DNA of 64,000 nt from Streptomyces malaysiensis subsp. samsunensis (lineage in GTDB: Bacteria; Actinomycetota; Actinomycetes; Streptomycetales; Streptomycetaceae). The position numbers and the translations under genes are program-made. This document shows, one piece after another, positions 40,347 through 49,383 of the stretch. Numbering within the stretch: position 1 is the stretch's first letter; each line of letters begins with the position of its first letter. The notes under the pieces were generated by a model, which saw nothing but the letters and a program-made list of their open reading frames with translations, was not told the DNA's origin and searched no databases. The stretch is taken from positions 1 through 64,000 of the forward strand of contig NZ_JANIIC010000047.1 in the NCBI RefSeq assembly GCF_024519315.1. Direction: 5' to 3'.

Positions 40347-42113
40347 TTACAGGTACTGACCGGTGTTCGCCACCGTGTCGATGGAGCGTCCCGTGTCCGC
40401 GCCCTGCTTTCCGGTGACCAGGGTGCGGATGTAGACGATCCGCTCGCCCTTCTTACCGGAGATCCGGGCCCAGTCGTCCGGGTTGGTGGTGTTGGGCAGG
40501 TCCTCGTTCTCCTTGAACTCGTCCACGCAGGCGGCGAGCAGATGGGAGACGCGAAGGCCCTTCTGGTTGTGGTCCAGGAAGTCCTTGATCGCCATCTTCT
40601 TGGCGCGGTCCACAATGTTCTGGATCATGGCGCCGGAGTTGAAGTCCTTGAAGTAGAGGACTTCCTTGTCGCCATTGGCGTAGGTGACCTCCAGGAAGCG
40701 GTTCTCCTCGGATTCGGTGTACATCTGCTCGACCACCGACTGGATCATCCCGCCGATCGCGGCCTTGGGCGACTCGCCGTGCTCGGCGAGGTCGTCGCCG
40801 TGGATCGGCAGGGACTCGGTCAGGTACTTCGAGAAGATGTCCTTGGCGGCCTCGGCGTCCGGACGCTCGATCTTGATCTTCACATCGAGACGGCCGGGGC
40901 GCAGGATCGCCGGGTCGATCATGTCCTCACGGTTGGAGGCGCCGATGACGATCACATTCTCCAGGCCCTCCACACCGTCGATCTCGGAGAGCAGCTGGGG
41001 GACGATGGTGTTCTCCACGTCCGAGCTGACCCCGGAGCCACGGGTGCGGAAGAGGGAGTCCATCTCGTCGAAGAAGACGATGACGGGCGTGCCTTCGCTG
41101 GCCTTCTCCCGAGCCCGCTGGAAGACCAGCCGGATGTGCCGCTCCGTCTCACCGACGTACTTGTTGAGCAGCTCGGGGCCCTTGATGTTGAGGAAGAAGC
41201 TCTTCCCCGCGGGCTTGCCGGTCACCTCGGCGACCTTCTTGGCAAGGGAGTTGGCCACGGCCTTGGCGATCAGCGTCTTGCCGCAGCCGGGCGGGCCGTA
41301 CAGCAGCACACCCTTGGGCGGCCGCAGTTCGTGCTCCTTGAAGAGGTCGGGGTAGAGGTAGGGGAGCTCGACCGCGTCGCGGATCAGCTCGATCTGGTTT
41401 CCCAGACCGCCGATCTTGTTGTAGTCGATGTCCGGTACCTCTTCGAGGACGAGCTCCTCGACCTCGCTCTTCGGCACGACCTCGTAGACATAGCCGGACC
41501 GGGACTCGAGCAGCAGGGCGTCACCGGGGCGAATGGTGGTGCGCAGCAGCGGCTCCGCCAGCCGCACCACCCGCTCTTCGTCGGTGTGCCCGATCACCAG
41601 GGCGCGCTCGCCGTCCTCAAGGACCTCCTTGAGGGTGACGATGTCCCCGGCGCGCTCGAACTCCATGGCCTCGACCACATTGAGCGCCTCGTTGAGCATG
41701 ACCTCCTGGCCACGCCTGAGGTCGTCGAGCTCGACACTTGGGCTGACATTCACCCGGAGTTTACGGCCCCCGGTGAAGATGTCGGCCGTACCGTCCTCGT
41801 TCGCCTGTAGAAAGGCTCCGAAGCCGGCCGGCGGCTGCGCGAGCCGGTCGACCTCCTCCTTGAGGGCCACGATCTGGTCGCGGGCCTCACGGAGTGTGTT
41901 CGCGAGCCGCTCGTTCTGTGCGGAGACGCCTGCCAGATTGGTCTGTAGCTCGACGATCCGCTCTTCGAGAATCCTCGTGTGACGCGGAGAGTCGGCGAGC
42001 TTGCGGCGCAGGACGGCGATTTCCTGCTCGAGATAGGCAACCTGGCCGGCAGGGTCGTCAGACCCCCGCCCCGGCCGGATGCCGCGGTTGATGTCGTCGT
42101 CGTGGGCTGCCAC
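40347..42113 (-). CDS. arc: Proteasome-associated AAA+ ATPase Arc (Mpa)
   Basis: This 588-residue protein unfolds pupylated substrates and feeds them to the 20S barrel. Order: an N-terminal coiled coil (about 20-90) that binds Pup, an OB domain (about 95-250), and an AAA+ domain with Walker A GPPGCGKT, Walker B VIVFFDEMDSLF and the arginine-finger region. The C-terminus ends GQYL, supplying the penultimate Tyr that opens the PrcA gate. I chose GTG 42113, with GGAGGAGGTGAGG upstream, which gives the expected 588 residues. It heads the minus-strand series arc-dop-pup-prcB-prcA. Confidence 0.97.
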   Translation of the reverse strand: MAAHDDDINRGIRPGRGSDDPAGQVAYLEQEIAVLRRKLADSPRHTRILEERIVELQTNLAGVSAQNERLANTLREARDQIVALKEEVDRLAQPPAGFGAFLQANEDGTADIFTGGRKLRVNVSPSVELDDLRRGQEVMLNEALNVVEAMEFERAGDIVTLKEVLEDGERALVIGHTDEERVVRLAEPLLRTTIRPGDALLLESRSGYVYEVVPKSEVEELVLEEVPDIDYNKIGGLGNQIELIRDAVELPYLYPDLFKEHELRPPKGVLLYGPPGCGKTLIAKAVANSLAKKVAEVTGKPAGKSFFLNIKGPELLNKYVGETERHIRLVFQRAREKASEGTPVIVFFDEMDSLFRTRGSGVSSDVENTIVPQLLSEIDGVEGLENVIVIGASNREDMIDPAILRPGRLDVKIKIERPDAEAAKDIFSKYLTESLPIHGDDLAEHGESPKAAIGGMIQSVVEQMYTESEENRFLEVTYANGDKEVLYFKDFNSGAMIQNIVDRAKKMAIKDFLDHNQKGLRVSHLLAACVDEFKENEDLPNTTNPDDWARISGKKGERIVYIRTLVTGKQGADTGRSIDTVANTGQYL

Positions 42114-42370
42114 GGTCCTCACCTCCTCCAAGGGGAGCTGGACGCTTCCTGACCCTACCTGGGCCGGTGCGGGTTGAAACCCCTAGATCACAAACCCGGT
42201 CGGCGTGTGTCCGATCTTCACCCTTGCGCACTCCCTCACGCCAGGTGAATACCCACCCAACAACATCGGAAAGCGAGCGGTTGTATCGTCGACACGGTCA
42301 ACACCCGTCAGGGTTGGCGATATTTAGACAATGTTGAATGGCGTATCGAAGGAACGGCAGGGGACATACT

Positions 42371-42661
42371 GTGCGGAACGAGGAGCTCGGTGATCTTGAG
42401 GTCTGGATTGACCAGGATCTGTGCACCGGCGATGGCATCTGCGCCCAGTACGCTCCCGAGGTCTTCGAACTCGACATCGACGGTCTAGCCTACGTCAAGA
42501 GCGCCGACGATGAGCTGCTTCAGGAGAAGGGTGCCACCACTCCGGTCCCCCTGGCCCTGCTGACCGAGGTCCGGGATTCCGCGAAGGAGTGCCCCGGCGA
42601 CTGCATCCATGTACGCCGTGTCACGGACCGGATCGAGGTCTACGGCCCCGACGCGGAGTGA
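42371..42661 (+). CDS. Ferredoxin, [3Fe-4S]-type
   Basis: This 96-residue protein contains CTGDGICAQYAPEVFEL followed much later by CPGDCIHVRR, giving the C-x5-C...C-P pattern of actinobacterial 3Fe-4S ferredoxins. It is acidic and soluble, as expected for an electron carrier. I chose GTG 42371, preceded by AGGGGAC. An in-frame ATG at 42338 would add 11 residues but has no ribosome site. It is divergent from arc. Such a ferredoxin is often encoded beside arc in Streptomyces, but a direct link to the proteasome is not shown. Confidence 0.85.
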   Translation: MRNEELGDLEVWIDQDLCTGDGICAQYAPEVFELDIDGLAYVKSADDELLQEKGATTPVPLALLTEVRDSAKECPGDCIHVRRVTDRIEVYGPDAE

Positions 42662-42693
42662 CACACACGGTGTGACACAGGGCGAGTGACCGC

Positions 42694-43293
42694 TCACACA
42701 CTCCCCGGAACCGGCAGCGCCTTCAAAACGAACTTGCCGTCCCGCCACCGCCAGTTGACCTTGCGCGCCAGGTCCGGACAGCACCGCGGAACCTTGGCCG
42801 AGGAGTATCCCAGCAAGGTGGCCGAAACCAGCTTTCCGCGCACCGCGAAATCGCGGATGCTCATCCCTTCCTTCGGGTCCACGAACGTGGCCACCACCCG
42901 GGGCGCCGCGCCCGCCCCGGCCGGCTGGGAGAGCGCATACACACCGCTGGGCGGGGTCCCGAACGCCGTCCGGCAGCGCACCACGGCCACGGTCTCCGGC
43001 CGCCCGTCCCCGTCCAGGTCCGCCGAGCCGCGGTCGATGACATCGGGCCTGGCCCGTCCGCAGTCCATCGGGTAGTCCGCGGCGCGGGGATCGGGGGCCT
43101 CGACGGCCGGAAGCGACCCGGTGCGCGGTGCGGAGACGCCGGTGGACGTGGTGGCCTTGGCGTCGGAGGGCTGGAAGAACGACCCCCCGGCGATGACGGC
43201 GGCCACGGCGGCCGCCGTCGCGACCCAGTGCACCGGACGAGGGTGGGTGTGCTCGAGATCCGGGCCCAGAGGCTGCACGCGGGACGACTCCAT
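42694..43293 (-). CDS. Membrane-anchored or secreted hypothetical protein
   Basis: This 199-residue protein has a short cytoplasmic N-terminus, one hydrophobic segment (HWVATAAAVAAVIAGGSFF, about 22-40) and an outside domain. The latter contains SADLDGDGRPE, which resembles a calcium-binding FG-GAP/EF-like loop, and two cysteines in VPRCCPDLARK. I recognise no named family. The start is ATG 43293. Confidence 0.65.
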   Translation of the reverse strand: MESSRVQPLGPDLEHTHPRPVHWVATAAAVAAVIAGGSFFQPSDAKATTSTGVSAPRTGSLPAVEAPDPRAADYPMDCGRARPDVIDRGSADLDGDGRPETVAVVRCRTAFGTPPSGVYALSQPAGAGAAPRVVATFVDPKEGMSIRDFAVRGKLVSATLLGYSSAKVPRCCPDLARKVNWRWRDGKFVLKALPVPGSV

Positions 43294-43429
43294 GTGAGGG
43301 CTTGCGGCGGGGGTGTCCCGCATCGTGCCACATCTCACAGGTGCGCGGCCACCGCCCCCGCACGGGGAATTCGGTGGCCGCGCCGCGCTGTTGCGGGCCG
43401 GTGTCCGTCAGATGGACACCGGACGGCCG

Positions 43430-44464
43430 TCAGGAGTCGCCGGCCGGGGTCTCCTGGCCACCGGACGGGGTCTCCCGCCCATGGGGAGCGGTGTCCCGGC
43501 CATCGGAACCGGATGCGGTGTCCCGGCCGCCGGAAGCGCGCCGGCCGCCTTCGGAGGCGTCCGCGGCGCCGGTGTCCTTCGCGGTGCCCCAGCCCACGTA
43601 GTCCTCGCCGTAGGCGCCCTTGGCGGGCCTGCGGCGGCGCATCGGGGGCTCCACACCGTCCGCGAGGCGGCGGGCGGTGAGCAGGAAGCCGGTGTGGCCG
43701 ATCATGCGGTGGTCGGGCCGCACGGCCAGGCCCTCGACGTGCCAGGTGCGCACCATCGTCTCCCAGGCCGACGGCTCGTTGAAGGTGCCGTGCTCGCGGA
43801 TGGCCTCCACGGTGCGGGCGAGCTGGGTGGTGGTGGCGACGTACGCGCACAGGATGCCGCCGGGGACGAGCGCCTTGGAGACCGGCTCCAGGCACTCCCA
43901 GGGGGCGAGCATGTCCAGGATCACGCGGTCCACATCGGTGTCGCTGAGGTTGTCCTGAAGGTCGCCGACGGTGAGCCGCCAGGCGGGGTGCGGAGCGCCG
44001 AAGTAACGCTCGACGTTCTGGGCGGCGATCTCGGCGAAGTCGGCCCGGCGCTCGTAGGAGTGCAGCATGCCCTGGTCGCCGATGGCCCGCAGCAGGAACA
44101 TCGAGAGCGAGCCGGAACCGACGCCCGCCTCGACGACACGTGCGCCGGGGAAGATGTCGGCCATCGCCAGGATCTGCCCCGCGTCCTTGGGGTAGACCAC
44201 GGCGGCACCGCGTGGCATGGACAGGACATAGTCGGGGAGCAGGGGGCGCAGCGCGAGATACGCGACGTTTCCCGTGGTGCGCACGACGGTTCCCTCGGGG
44301 GCACCGATCAGCTCGTCATGGGGGAAGGATCCCTTGTGGGTGTGGAAGTTCTTCCCGGCCTCGAGCGTGAAGGTGTAGTGGCGTCCCTTGGGGTCGGTGA
44401 GCTGGACCTGGTCCCCGACCTGGAAGGGCCCGCGACGGCGGGCGGCACCGGTCGGTTCGGACAT
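43430..44464 (-). CDS. trmI: tRNA (adenine-58-N1)-methyltransferase TrmI
   Basis: This 344-residue protein is a class I SAM methyltransferase of the TrmI family. RVVEAGVGSGSLSMFLLRAI is motif I, and VILDMLAPWECLEPVSKAL is the family-specific active-site segment. It methylates A58 in the T loop of tRNAs. The last 60 residues are a low-complexity tail rich in Gly/Arg/Asp/Ser, encoded by repeated DNA (43435-43550), and lie beyond the usual end of the enzyme. Confidence 0.92.
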   Translation of the reverse strand: MSEPTGAARRRGPFQVGDQVQLTDPKGRHYTFTLEAGKNFHTHKGSFPHDELIGAPEGTVVRTTGNVAYLALRPLLPDYVLSMPRGAAVVYPKDAGQILAMADIFPGARVVEAGVGSGSLSMFLLRAIGDQGMLHSYERRADFAEIAAQNVERYFGAPHPAWRLTVGDLQDNLSDTDVDRVILDMLAPWECLEPVSKALVPGGILCAYVATTTQLARTVEAIREHGTFNEPSAWETMVRTWHVEGLAVRPDHRMIGHTGFLLTARRLADGVEPPMRRRRPAKGAYGEDYVGWGTAKDTGAADASEGGRRASGGRDTASGSDGRDTAPHGRETPSGGQETPAGDS

Positions 44465-44512
44465 GTGAACAGCCTACCGGGCGCTTCCGCCCGCCCGGAC
44501 CACACCGGGCCC

Positions 44513-45763
44513 TCAGGAGCGGCCCGAGGGGGTCCTGGCCATGGCCGCCACGAAGGCGCGCTCGACATCGGCCGTGGAGAGCACCCCGTAGATCTCACCG
44601 GTCTCCTCGATCACCAGGTACTCGGTGGCGGGGGTGGCCCGCAGAGTGTCCAGCAGCTCCTCGCCGGTGAGCTCGGCGGAGACCCGCATACCGTCCTTGA
44701 GGTCCTGGGCCAGACCGCTGACCGCGACCCAGGGTCGGCGGTGCTCGGGGACGCCCACGATGGCGGCCTCGCGCACCACGGCCGTCGGGGCTCCCTGGCC
44801 GTCCACCACGACCAGGGCGCGGGCCCCGGCCTCGTTCGCCCGGCGCAGCGCCTCGGAGAGCGGGGTGTCGGCCGCCACGGGCACCGCGCGCCGGGTGAGC
44901 GTACGGGCGCGCAGGTCCGGCAGCCGCTCCCGCAGCCGGGCCATCCGCAGGCTGTTGCCCGCACCGGTCCAGATGATCGCGGCGAGTATGGCGGCCAGCA
45001 GCGCGTCGGTGAGCGAGTCGACGCTGCCGAAGCTCTTGGGCTCCTCGCCCAGCCCGCCCGCCTGGGTGAGCAGCGGCAGCCCGACGAGCACCGCGACGGC
45101 GAGCGCGCGGCCGCACCAGGCGGCGGCGACGGTGCCGGTCATGGGCTTGCCGCTGACCTTCCAGACGATGGCCCGCAGCATCCGCCCACCGTCCAGCGGC
45201 AGCCCGGGCAGCAGGTTGAACGCGGCCACGATCAGGTTGGAGATCATCAGCCCGGCGAGCAGCACCCCGGGCACCGTGCCGGGCTCCACCACCAGCATGC
45301 CCAGGTAGAACACGCCCGCCAGGACCAGGGAGAGCAGCGGGCCGACGAAGGCGAGCACGAACTCCCGGCCGGGGGTCTCGGTCTCCTTCTCGATCTCCGA
45401 GACCCCGCCGAAGAACTGGAGCTGGATCCGGCGCACCGGCAGCTCGAAGCGGAGCGCGGCCACGGTGTGGGCGAGTTCGTGCACCAGCACCGAGGCGTAG
45501 AAGGCCACCGCGAAGAAGAGCGAGACCAGATAGCGGGCGGCGCCGAGCTCGGGCAGCACCCGGTCGAGCTGACCGCCGAAGACCCAGGTGATGAGGGCGG
45601 CGACCAGGAACCAGCTCGGCGAGACGTACACGGGCACGCCGAAGGGACGGCCCATGAGAAAGCCGCCGCCCACCTCGCGTGGGCGCGGCTGCTTGCCGTC
45701 CTCGGGCTCGGTCGCGCGGTCCGATTCCCCGTTGTCGGACTGCCGCTGCCCGCTGTTGTCCAC
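44513..45763 (-). CDS. Site-2-protease-like M50 metalloprotease with CBS-like region
   Basis: This 416-residue membrane protein has the zinc motif VLVHELAHTVA (HExxH) in an early membrane segment and LPGLPLDGGRML, the LDG motif carrying the third zinc ligand, in a later one. Residues about 290-410 look like a pair of CBS domains (VAADTPLSEALRRANEAGA and further). Rip3-type proteases in mycobacteria have this plan and cut membrane-bound substrates. The start is GTG 45763, with GAGGGGAC upstream. It precedes trmI by 48 bases and may be cotranscribed. Confidence 0.9.
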   Translation of the reverse strand: MDNSGQRQSDNGESDRATEPEDGKQPRPREVGGGFLMGRPFGVPVYVSPSWFLVAALITWVFGGQLDRVLPELGAARYLVSLFFAVAFYASVLVHELAHTVAALRFELPVRRIQLQFFGGVSEIEKETETPGREFVLAFVGPLLSLVLAGVFYLGMLVVEPGTVPGVLLAGLMISNLIVAAFNLLPGLPLDGGRMLRAIVWKVSGKPMTGTVAAAWCGRALAVAVLVGLPLLTQAGGLGEEPKSFGSVDSLTDALLAAILAAIIWTGAGNSLRMARLRERLPDLRARTLTRRAVPVAADTPLSEALRRANEAGARALVVVDGQGAPTAVVREAAIVGVPEHRRPWVAVSGLAQDLKDGMRVSAELTGEELLDTLRATPATEYLVIEETGEIYGVLSTADVERAFVAAMARTPSGRS

Positions 45764-45891
45764 GGTGTCCCCTCGTCGGATGCTCCGTCGCACCCCTCTT
45801 TTGATACGGTCCCCACGATCATGCAGTGCGAGGGGCTCGAACGTCGATGGTATGCGTCCGGCTGTCAGTGGCGGGTCGTAGGGTCTTGGCC

Positions 45892-46779
45892 ATGGGAACC
45901 ACCACGGGAACCACCACCGGGAAGGCCGAACCCTCCGACGGGCCACCGAAATCCGTTCCAGCCGCCTCGTTGTCACCCTCGCGGGCGGCCGATTTCATGC
46001 GGTGCCCGCTGCTGTACCGCTTCCGAGTGATCGACAAATTGCCGGAGAAGCCCAGCGCGGCGGCCACCCGCGGCACGGTGGTCCACGCGGTGCTGGAGCG
46101 GCTCTTCGACGCCCCGGCCGCCGAGCGCACCGCGCCGCGGGCGCGGGCGATGGTGCCGGGCGAGTGGGAGCGGCTGCTCGCGGCCAAGCCGGAGCTGGCG
46201 GAGCTGTTCCAGGAGGAGGACGGCGCCCCGGCGCCGGACCGGCTGGCCGAGTGGCTGACGGGGGCCCAGACGCTGGTGGAGCAGTGGTTCTCGCTGGAGG
46301 ATCCGACCCGTCTGGAGCCCGCGGAGCGGGAGCTGTTCGTGGAGACGGAGCTCGAGTCCGGGCTGAGGCTCCGTGGCATCATCGACCGGATCGACATCGC
46401 TCCGACAGGTGATGTACGGATCGTGGACTACAAGACCGGCAAGGCCCCCGCGCCGCAGTACGCGGGCGAGGCCCTGTTCCAGATGAAGTTCTACGCCCTG
46501 GTGGTGTGGCGGCTGCGCGGGGTGATCCCGCGGCGGCTCCAGCTGGTCTATCTGGGCAGCGGGGATGTGCTGACGTACGACCCGGAGGAGCGGGATCTGC
46601 GGGCCGTGGAGCGCAAGGTGCTGGCCCTGTGGGAGGCGATCCGGCTGGCCACGGAGACCGGCGCCTTCGTACCGCGTCAGACCAGGCTCTGTGGCTGGTG
46701 CGACCACCAGGCACACTGTCCGGAATTCGGGGGTACGCCGCCGATGTATCCGCTGGCTGTGATCCCTTCACAGAATTGA
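45892..46779 (+). CDS. RecB-family Fe-S nuclease
   Basis: This 295-residue protein has the PD-(D/E)xK nuclease core: RGTVVHAVLERLF (His), GIIDRIDI and VRIVDYKTGKAP (the catalytic Asp and Lys). A first cysteine in FMRCPLLYRFR and a C-terminal CGWCDHQAHCPEF cluster supply four cysteines for a 4Fe-4S centre, as in AddB and Cas4. No cas or recombination genes lie near it. It is divergent from the M50 protease and just upstream of a response regulator. Confidence 0.88.
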   Translation: MGTTTGTTTGKAEPSDGPPKSVPAASLSPSRAADFMRCPLLYRFRVIDKLPEKPSAAATRGTVVHAVLERLFDAPAAERTAPRARAMVPGEWERLLAAKPELAELFQEEDGAPAPDRLAEWLTGAQTLVEQWFSLEDPTRLEPAERELFVETELESGLRLRGIIDRIDIAPTGDVRIVDYKTGKAPAPQYAGEALFQMKFYALVVWRLRGVIPRRLQLVYLGSGDVLTYDPEERDLRAVERKVLALWEAIRLATETGAFVPRQTRLCGWCDHQAHCPEFGGTPPMYPLAVIPSQN

Positions 46780-46862
46780 GGCTGCCGCGTAGCGGCCCCT
46801 GAGGGTGGTGGTGGGAGACGGGCGGGCAGAATGGGCGCGGGCTAGCGAATGAAGGAGATCCC

Positions 46863-47534
46863 GTGGCGATCCGCGTCCTATTGGTCGATGACCAACCGCT
46901 GCTGCGCACCGGCTTCCGGATGATCTTGGAGGCGGAGCAGGATCTGGCGGTCGTCGGCGAGGCCGGGGACGGTCTCCAGGCCCTCGACCAGGTGCGGGCG
47001 CTCCAGCCCGATGTGGTCCTGATGGACATCCGGATGCCGCGGATGGACGGCGTGGAGGCCACCCGCCAGATCACCGGTCCGGGCCGGGACGGCCCGGCCA
47101 AGGTGCTGGTGCTGACCACCTTCGACCTGGACGAGTACGTGGTGGAGGCGCTGCGCGCCGGGGCCAGCGGCTTTCTGCTGAAGGACGCGCCCGCCACCGA
47201 GCTGGTGCAGGCCATCCGCGTGGTGGCGGCGGGCGAGGCGATGCTGGCGCCCAGCATCACCCGCAGGCTGCTCGACAAGTACGCCGGGCATCTGCCGTCG
47301 GGCGAGGAGCCGGTGCCGGACACTCTGCACACGCTGACCGAGCGCGAGGTCGAGGTGCTGAAGCTGGTGGCCCGGGGGCTGTCCAACGCGGAGATCGCCG
47401 CGGATCTGTTCGTCAGCGAGACCACGATCAAAACGCATGTGGGCCATGTGCTGACCAAGCTGGGGCTGCGCGACCGGGTGCAGGCCGCCGTCTACGCCTA
47501 CGAGAGCGGGCTGGTCCGCCCCGGCGCGCAGTAG
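46863..47534 (+). CDS. NarL/FixJ-type response regulator (orphan)
   Basis: This 223-residue protein has a receiver domain (acidic pocket VDDQ, phosphoacceptor Asp in PDVVLMDIRMP at about 54, conserved Lys in LLKDAP) and a LuxR-type helix-turn-helix (about 155-215, LTEREVEVLKLVARGLSNAE). The start is GTG 46863, with GAAGGAGAT upstream. No histidine kinase gene lies next to it in the window, so its partner is unknown. Confidence 0.92.
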   Translation: MAIRVLLVDDQPLLRTGFRMILEAEQDLAVVGEAGDGLQALDQVRALQPDVVLMDIRMPRMDGVEATRQITGPGRDGPAKVLVLTTFDLDEYVVEALRAGASGFLLKDAPATELVQAIRVVAAGEAMLAPSITRRLLDKYAGHLPSGEEPVPDTLHTLTEREVEVLKLVARGLSNAEIAADLFVSETTIKTHVGHVLTKLGLRDRVQAAVYAYESGLVRPGAQ

Positions 47535-47549
47535 CGGCACCGGGACGTA

Positions 47550-47605
47550 CGGCCGTACGCCAGGAGGTCCGGGGGAGCGCCCCCGGACCTCCTGGCGTAC
47601 GGCCG
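47550..47605. terminator. Very long perfect hairpin between convergent genes
   Basis: A 26-bp perfect stem, with arms 47550-47575 and 47580-47605 and the loop AGCG, lies 15 bases past the response-regulator stop and 42 bases before the remnant of the binding-protein paralogue. It should stop transcription from either side. Confidence 0.85.
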
Positions 47606-47646
47606 CCTCGCCCGGCTCGGGGGCGCGGATCGGCCGGTCGCCCCGG

Positions 47647-47763
47647 TCAGCCGCCGGCCGACTTGCCGATCTCCCAGAAGCGGAAGACCGTCGAGGAGTC
47701 CAGGGTCCACTGGAGCCCGGAGATGTCGTCCTGGGCCACCGCGTACTGCTTGCCCTGCCACAG
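47647..47763 (-). pseudogene. 3' remnant of a second binding-protein gene
   Basis: The last 39 codons of a lost gene are still readable. LWQGKQYAVAQDDISGLQWT, DSSTVFRFWEIGKSAGG and a stop align with the end of the intact neighbour (LWQGNTYVAARGNVTGAEYA, DSSTMLQLWELGKGN). The remnant begins 21 bases past the neighbour's stop codon and is in the same frame, so readthrough would add about 44 residues. The two tails differ at roughly half of the positions, so this was a diverged paralogue rather than a fresh duplication. Most of the gene has been deleted. Confidence 0.75.
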
Positions 47764-47784
47764 CCGACCCCCCGTGGGCCGTCC

Positions 47785-49383
47785 TCAGTTGCCCTTCCCG
47801 AGCTCCCACAGCTGAAGCATGGTCGAGGAGTCGAAGGCGTACTCGGCGCCCGTGACGTTCCCGCGGGCGGCCACGTAGGTGTTGCCCTGCCACAGCGGGA
47901 GGTAGGGCACATCGCTGGCGACGGCGTTCTGGATGGACTGGAAGTCCTTGTCGGCGAGGCTGCGCTGGGCCTCCTGCCGGGTCTTGGGGATCAGCTCGTC
48001 CTGGATGGTGCTGTTGCGGTAGGGCGAGTTGAGGAAGTTGTCCTTGGTGAGGAAGGGCGCGGTGTAGCTGTCCGGGTCGGGGAAGTCGGGCAGCCAGCCC
48101 ATCCCGGAGGCGGAGAACTCGCGCTTGACGAGCGCGGGGCGGAACTCCCGCCACGGGTAGCCCTTGATGGTGACGGAGAAGAGGCCGCTGCTGTTGAGCT
48201 GCTTCTGAAGCTCCTTGAACTCCGCCGCCGTCTCCGGGCCGTAGTGGTCCGTGGTGTAGGTCAGCTTCAGCTTCACCGGGGTGCTGATACCGGCGTCGTG
48301 CAGCACGCTCCGGGCGACATCCGGGTCCGGGTCGCCGTACTCGTTGTGGAACGAGTTGATGTGCGAGGAGATGCTGGTGGGGATCATCGAGTACAGGGGC
48401 TCGGCGGTCCGCTTGTACACATCGCGCACCAGCGCCTGGCGGTCCACGAGATGGGCGATGGCCTGCCGGACCGCCTTGTCCTTGACCGTCGGGTCGGAGG
48501 TGTTGAACACCAGATAGCGGATGCCCTGGCCGGAGGACTCGAAGAGGCGGACGCCCTTGATCTCGCCCTTGTTGAGCTTGTCGAGCTGCTCGGGCGAGAA
48601 GCCGCGGTGGACCACGTCGATGTCGCCCTTGACCAGCGCCTGCTCCATGGTCGAGGCGGAGTCGTAGAACCGCATCTCGGCCTTGTCGGACTTCGGCTGG
48701 ACATCGCCCTTGTAGTGGGGGTTCTTGGTGAAGACGACCTTGACCAGCTTGTTGTTGCGCACCTCGGTCTTCGCCGAGTACGGGCCCGAGCCGGTCATCT
48801 CGAAGCCGTCGCGCAGCGCGTCCGGCTTGTAGACCTCGCTGTCCAGGATCGCGGCGGCCGGGGTGGTGAGCTTGGACGGGAAGGTCGCGTCCGGCTGCGA
48901 GAGGTGGATGACGATCTCTCGGTCGCTGGGGGTCTCGATCTTGTCGACGTTGGACAACAGGGACTTGGTCCCGTTGGGGTCGTCGATGCGCAGCACGCGA
49001 TCGAGGGAGAACTTGACGTCCTTGGAGGTCAGGTCGTGACCGTTGGAGAACTTCAGCCCGCTTCGCAGCGTGCAGCGGTACTGCTCGCTCTGTCTGTCCT
49101 GGAAGCCGCATTTCTCGGCCGCGTCGGGTATTGGCTCGGTGCCCGAACGGGGCAGTCTCATCAGCGTCTGGAAGGTGTTGTGCAACACGCTCCAGGAGGC
49201 GAAGTCATAGGCGAGGGCCGGATCCAGTGGCGCGGGCGCCACCTTCGACGCCTCTATGCGGTCCGTGCTGCCCAGGACGATCGCCTCACCGTCCGAGCCC
49301 GAGCCGTCGGTACCACCGCACGCGGCGAGCGTGGAGATCAGGAGGCCGGCCACAGCCGGCAGCACCAGCGACTTGCGCGTCAT
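47785..49383 (-). CDS. Family-5 (peptide-type) ABC solute-binding lipoprotein
   Basis: This 532-residue protein starts with a lipoprotein signal (RKSLVLPAVAGLLISTLAAC) and then has the extracellular family-5 binding fold, with LDPALAYDFASWSVLHNTFQ, RSGLKFSNGHDLTSKDVKFS and DVVHRGFSPEQ. Such proteins bind peptides, nickel, sugars or other solutes for ABC import. No permease or ATPase gene lies beside it, so its transporter partner is encoded elsewhere. I chose ATG 49383; a start 21 bases upstream is possible. The remnant of a paralogue follows its stop codon. Confidence 0.88.
   Translation of the reverse strand: MTRKSLVLPAVAGLLISTLAACGGTDGSGSDGEAIVLGSTDRIEASKVAPAPLDPALAYDFASWSVLHNTFQTLMRLPRSGTEPIPDAAEKCGFQDRQSEQYRCTLRSGLKFSNGHDLTSKDVKFSLDRVLRIDDPNGTKSLLSNVDKIETPSDREIVIHLSQPDATFPSKLTTPAAAILDSEVYKPDALRDGFEMTGSGPYSAKTEVRNNKLVKVVFTKNPHYKGDVQPKSDKAEMRFYDSASTMEQALVKGDIDVVHRGFSPEQLDKLNKGEIKGVRLFESSGQGIRYLVFNTSDPTVKDKAVRQAIAHLVDRQALVRDVYKRTAEPLYSMIPTSISSHINSFHNEYGDPDPDVARSVLHDAGISTPVKLKLTYTTDHYGPETAAEFKELQKQLNSSGLFSVTIKGYPWREFRPALVKREFSASGMGWLPDFPDPDSYTAPFLTKDNFLNSPYRNSTIQDELIPKTRQEAQRSLADKDFQSIQNAVASDVPYLPLWQGNTYVAARGNVTGAEYAFDSSTMLQLWELGKGN

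Noticed and set aside
42132..42337. A regulatory dyad between arc and the ferredoxin gene (CAACACCC...GGGTTG)
   Set aside because: The dyad near 42299-42316 is short and imperfect, and I cannot link it to a known regulator.
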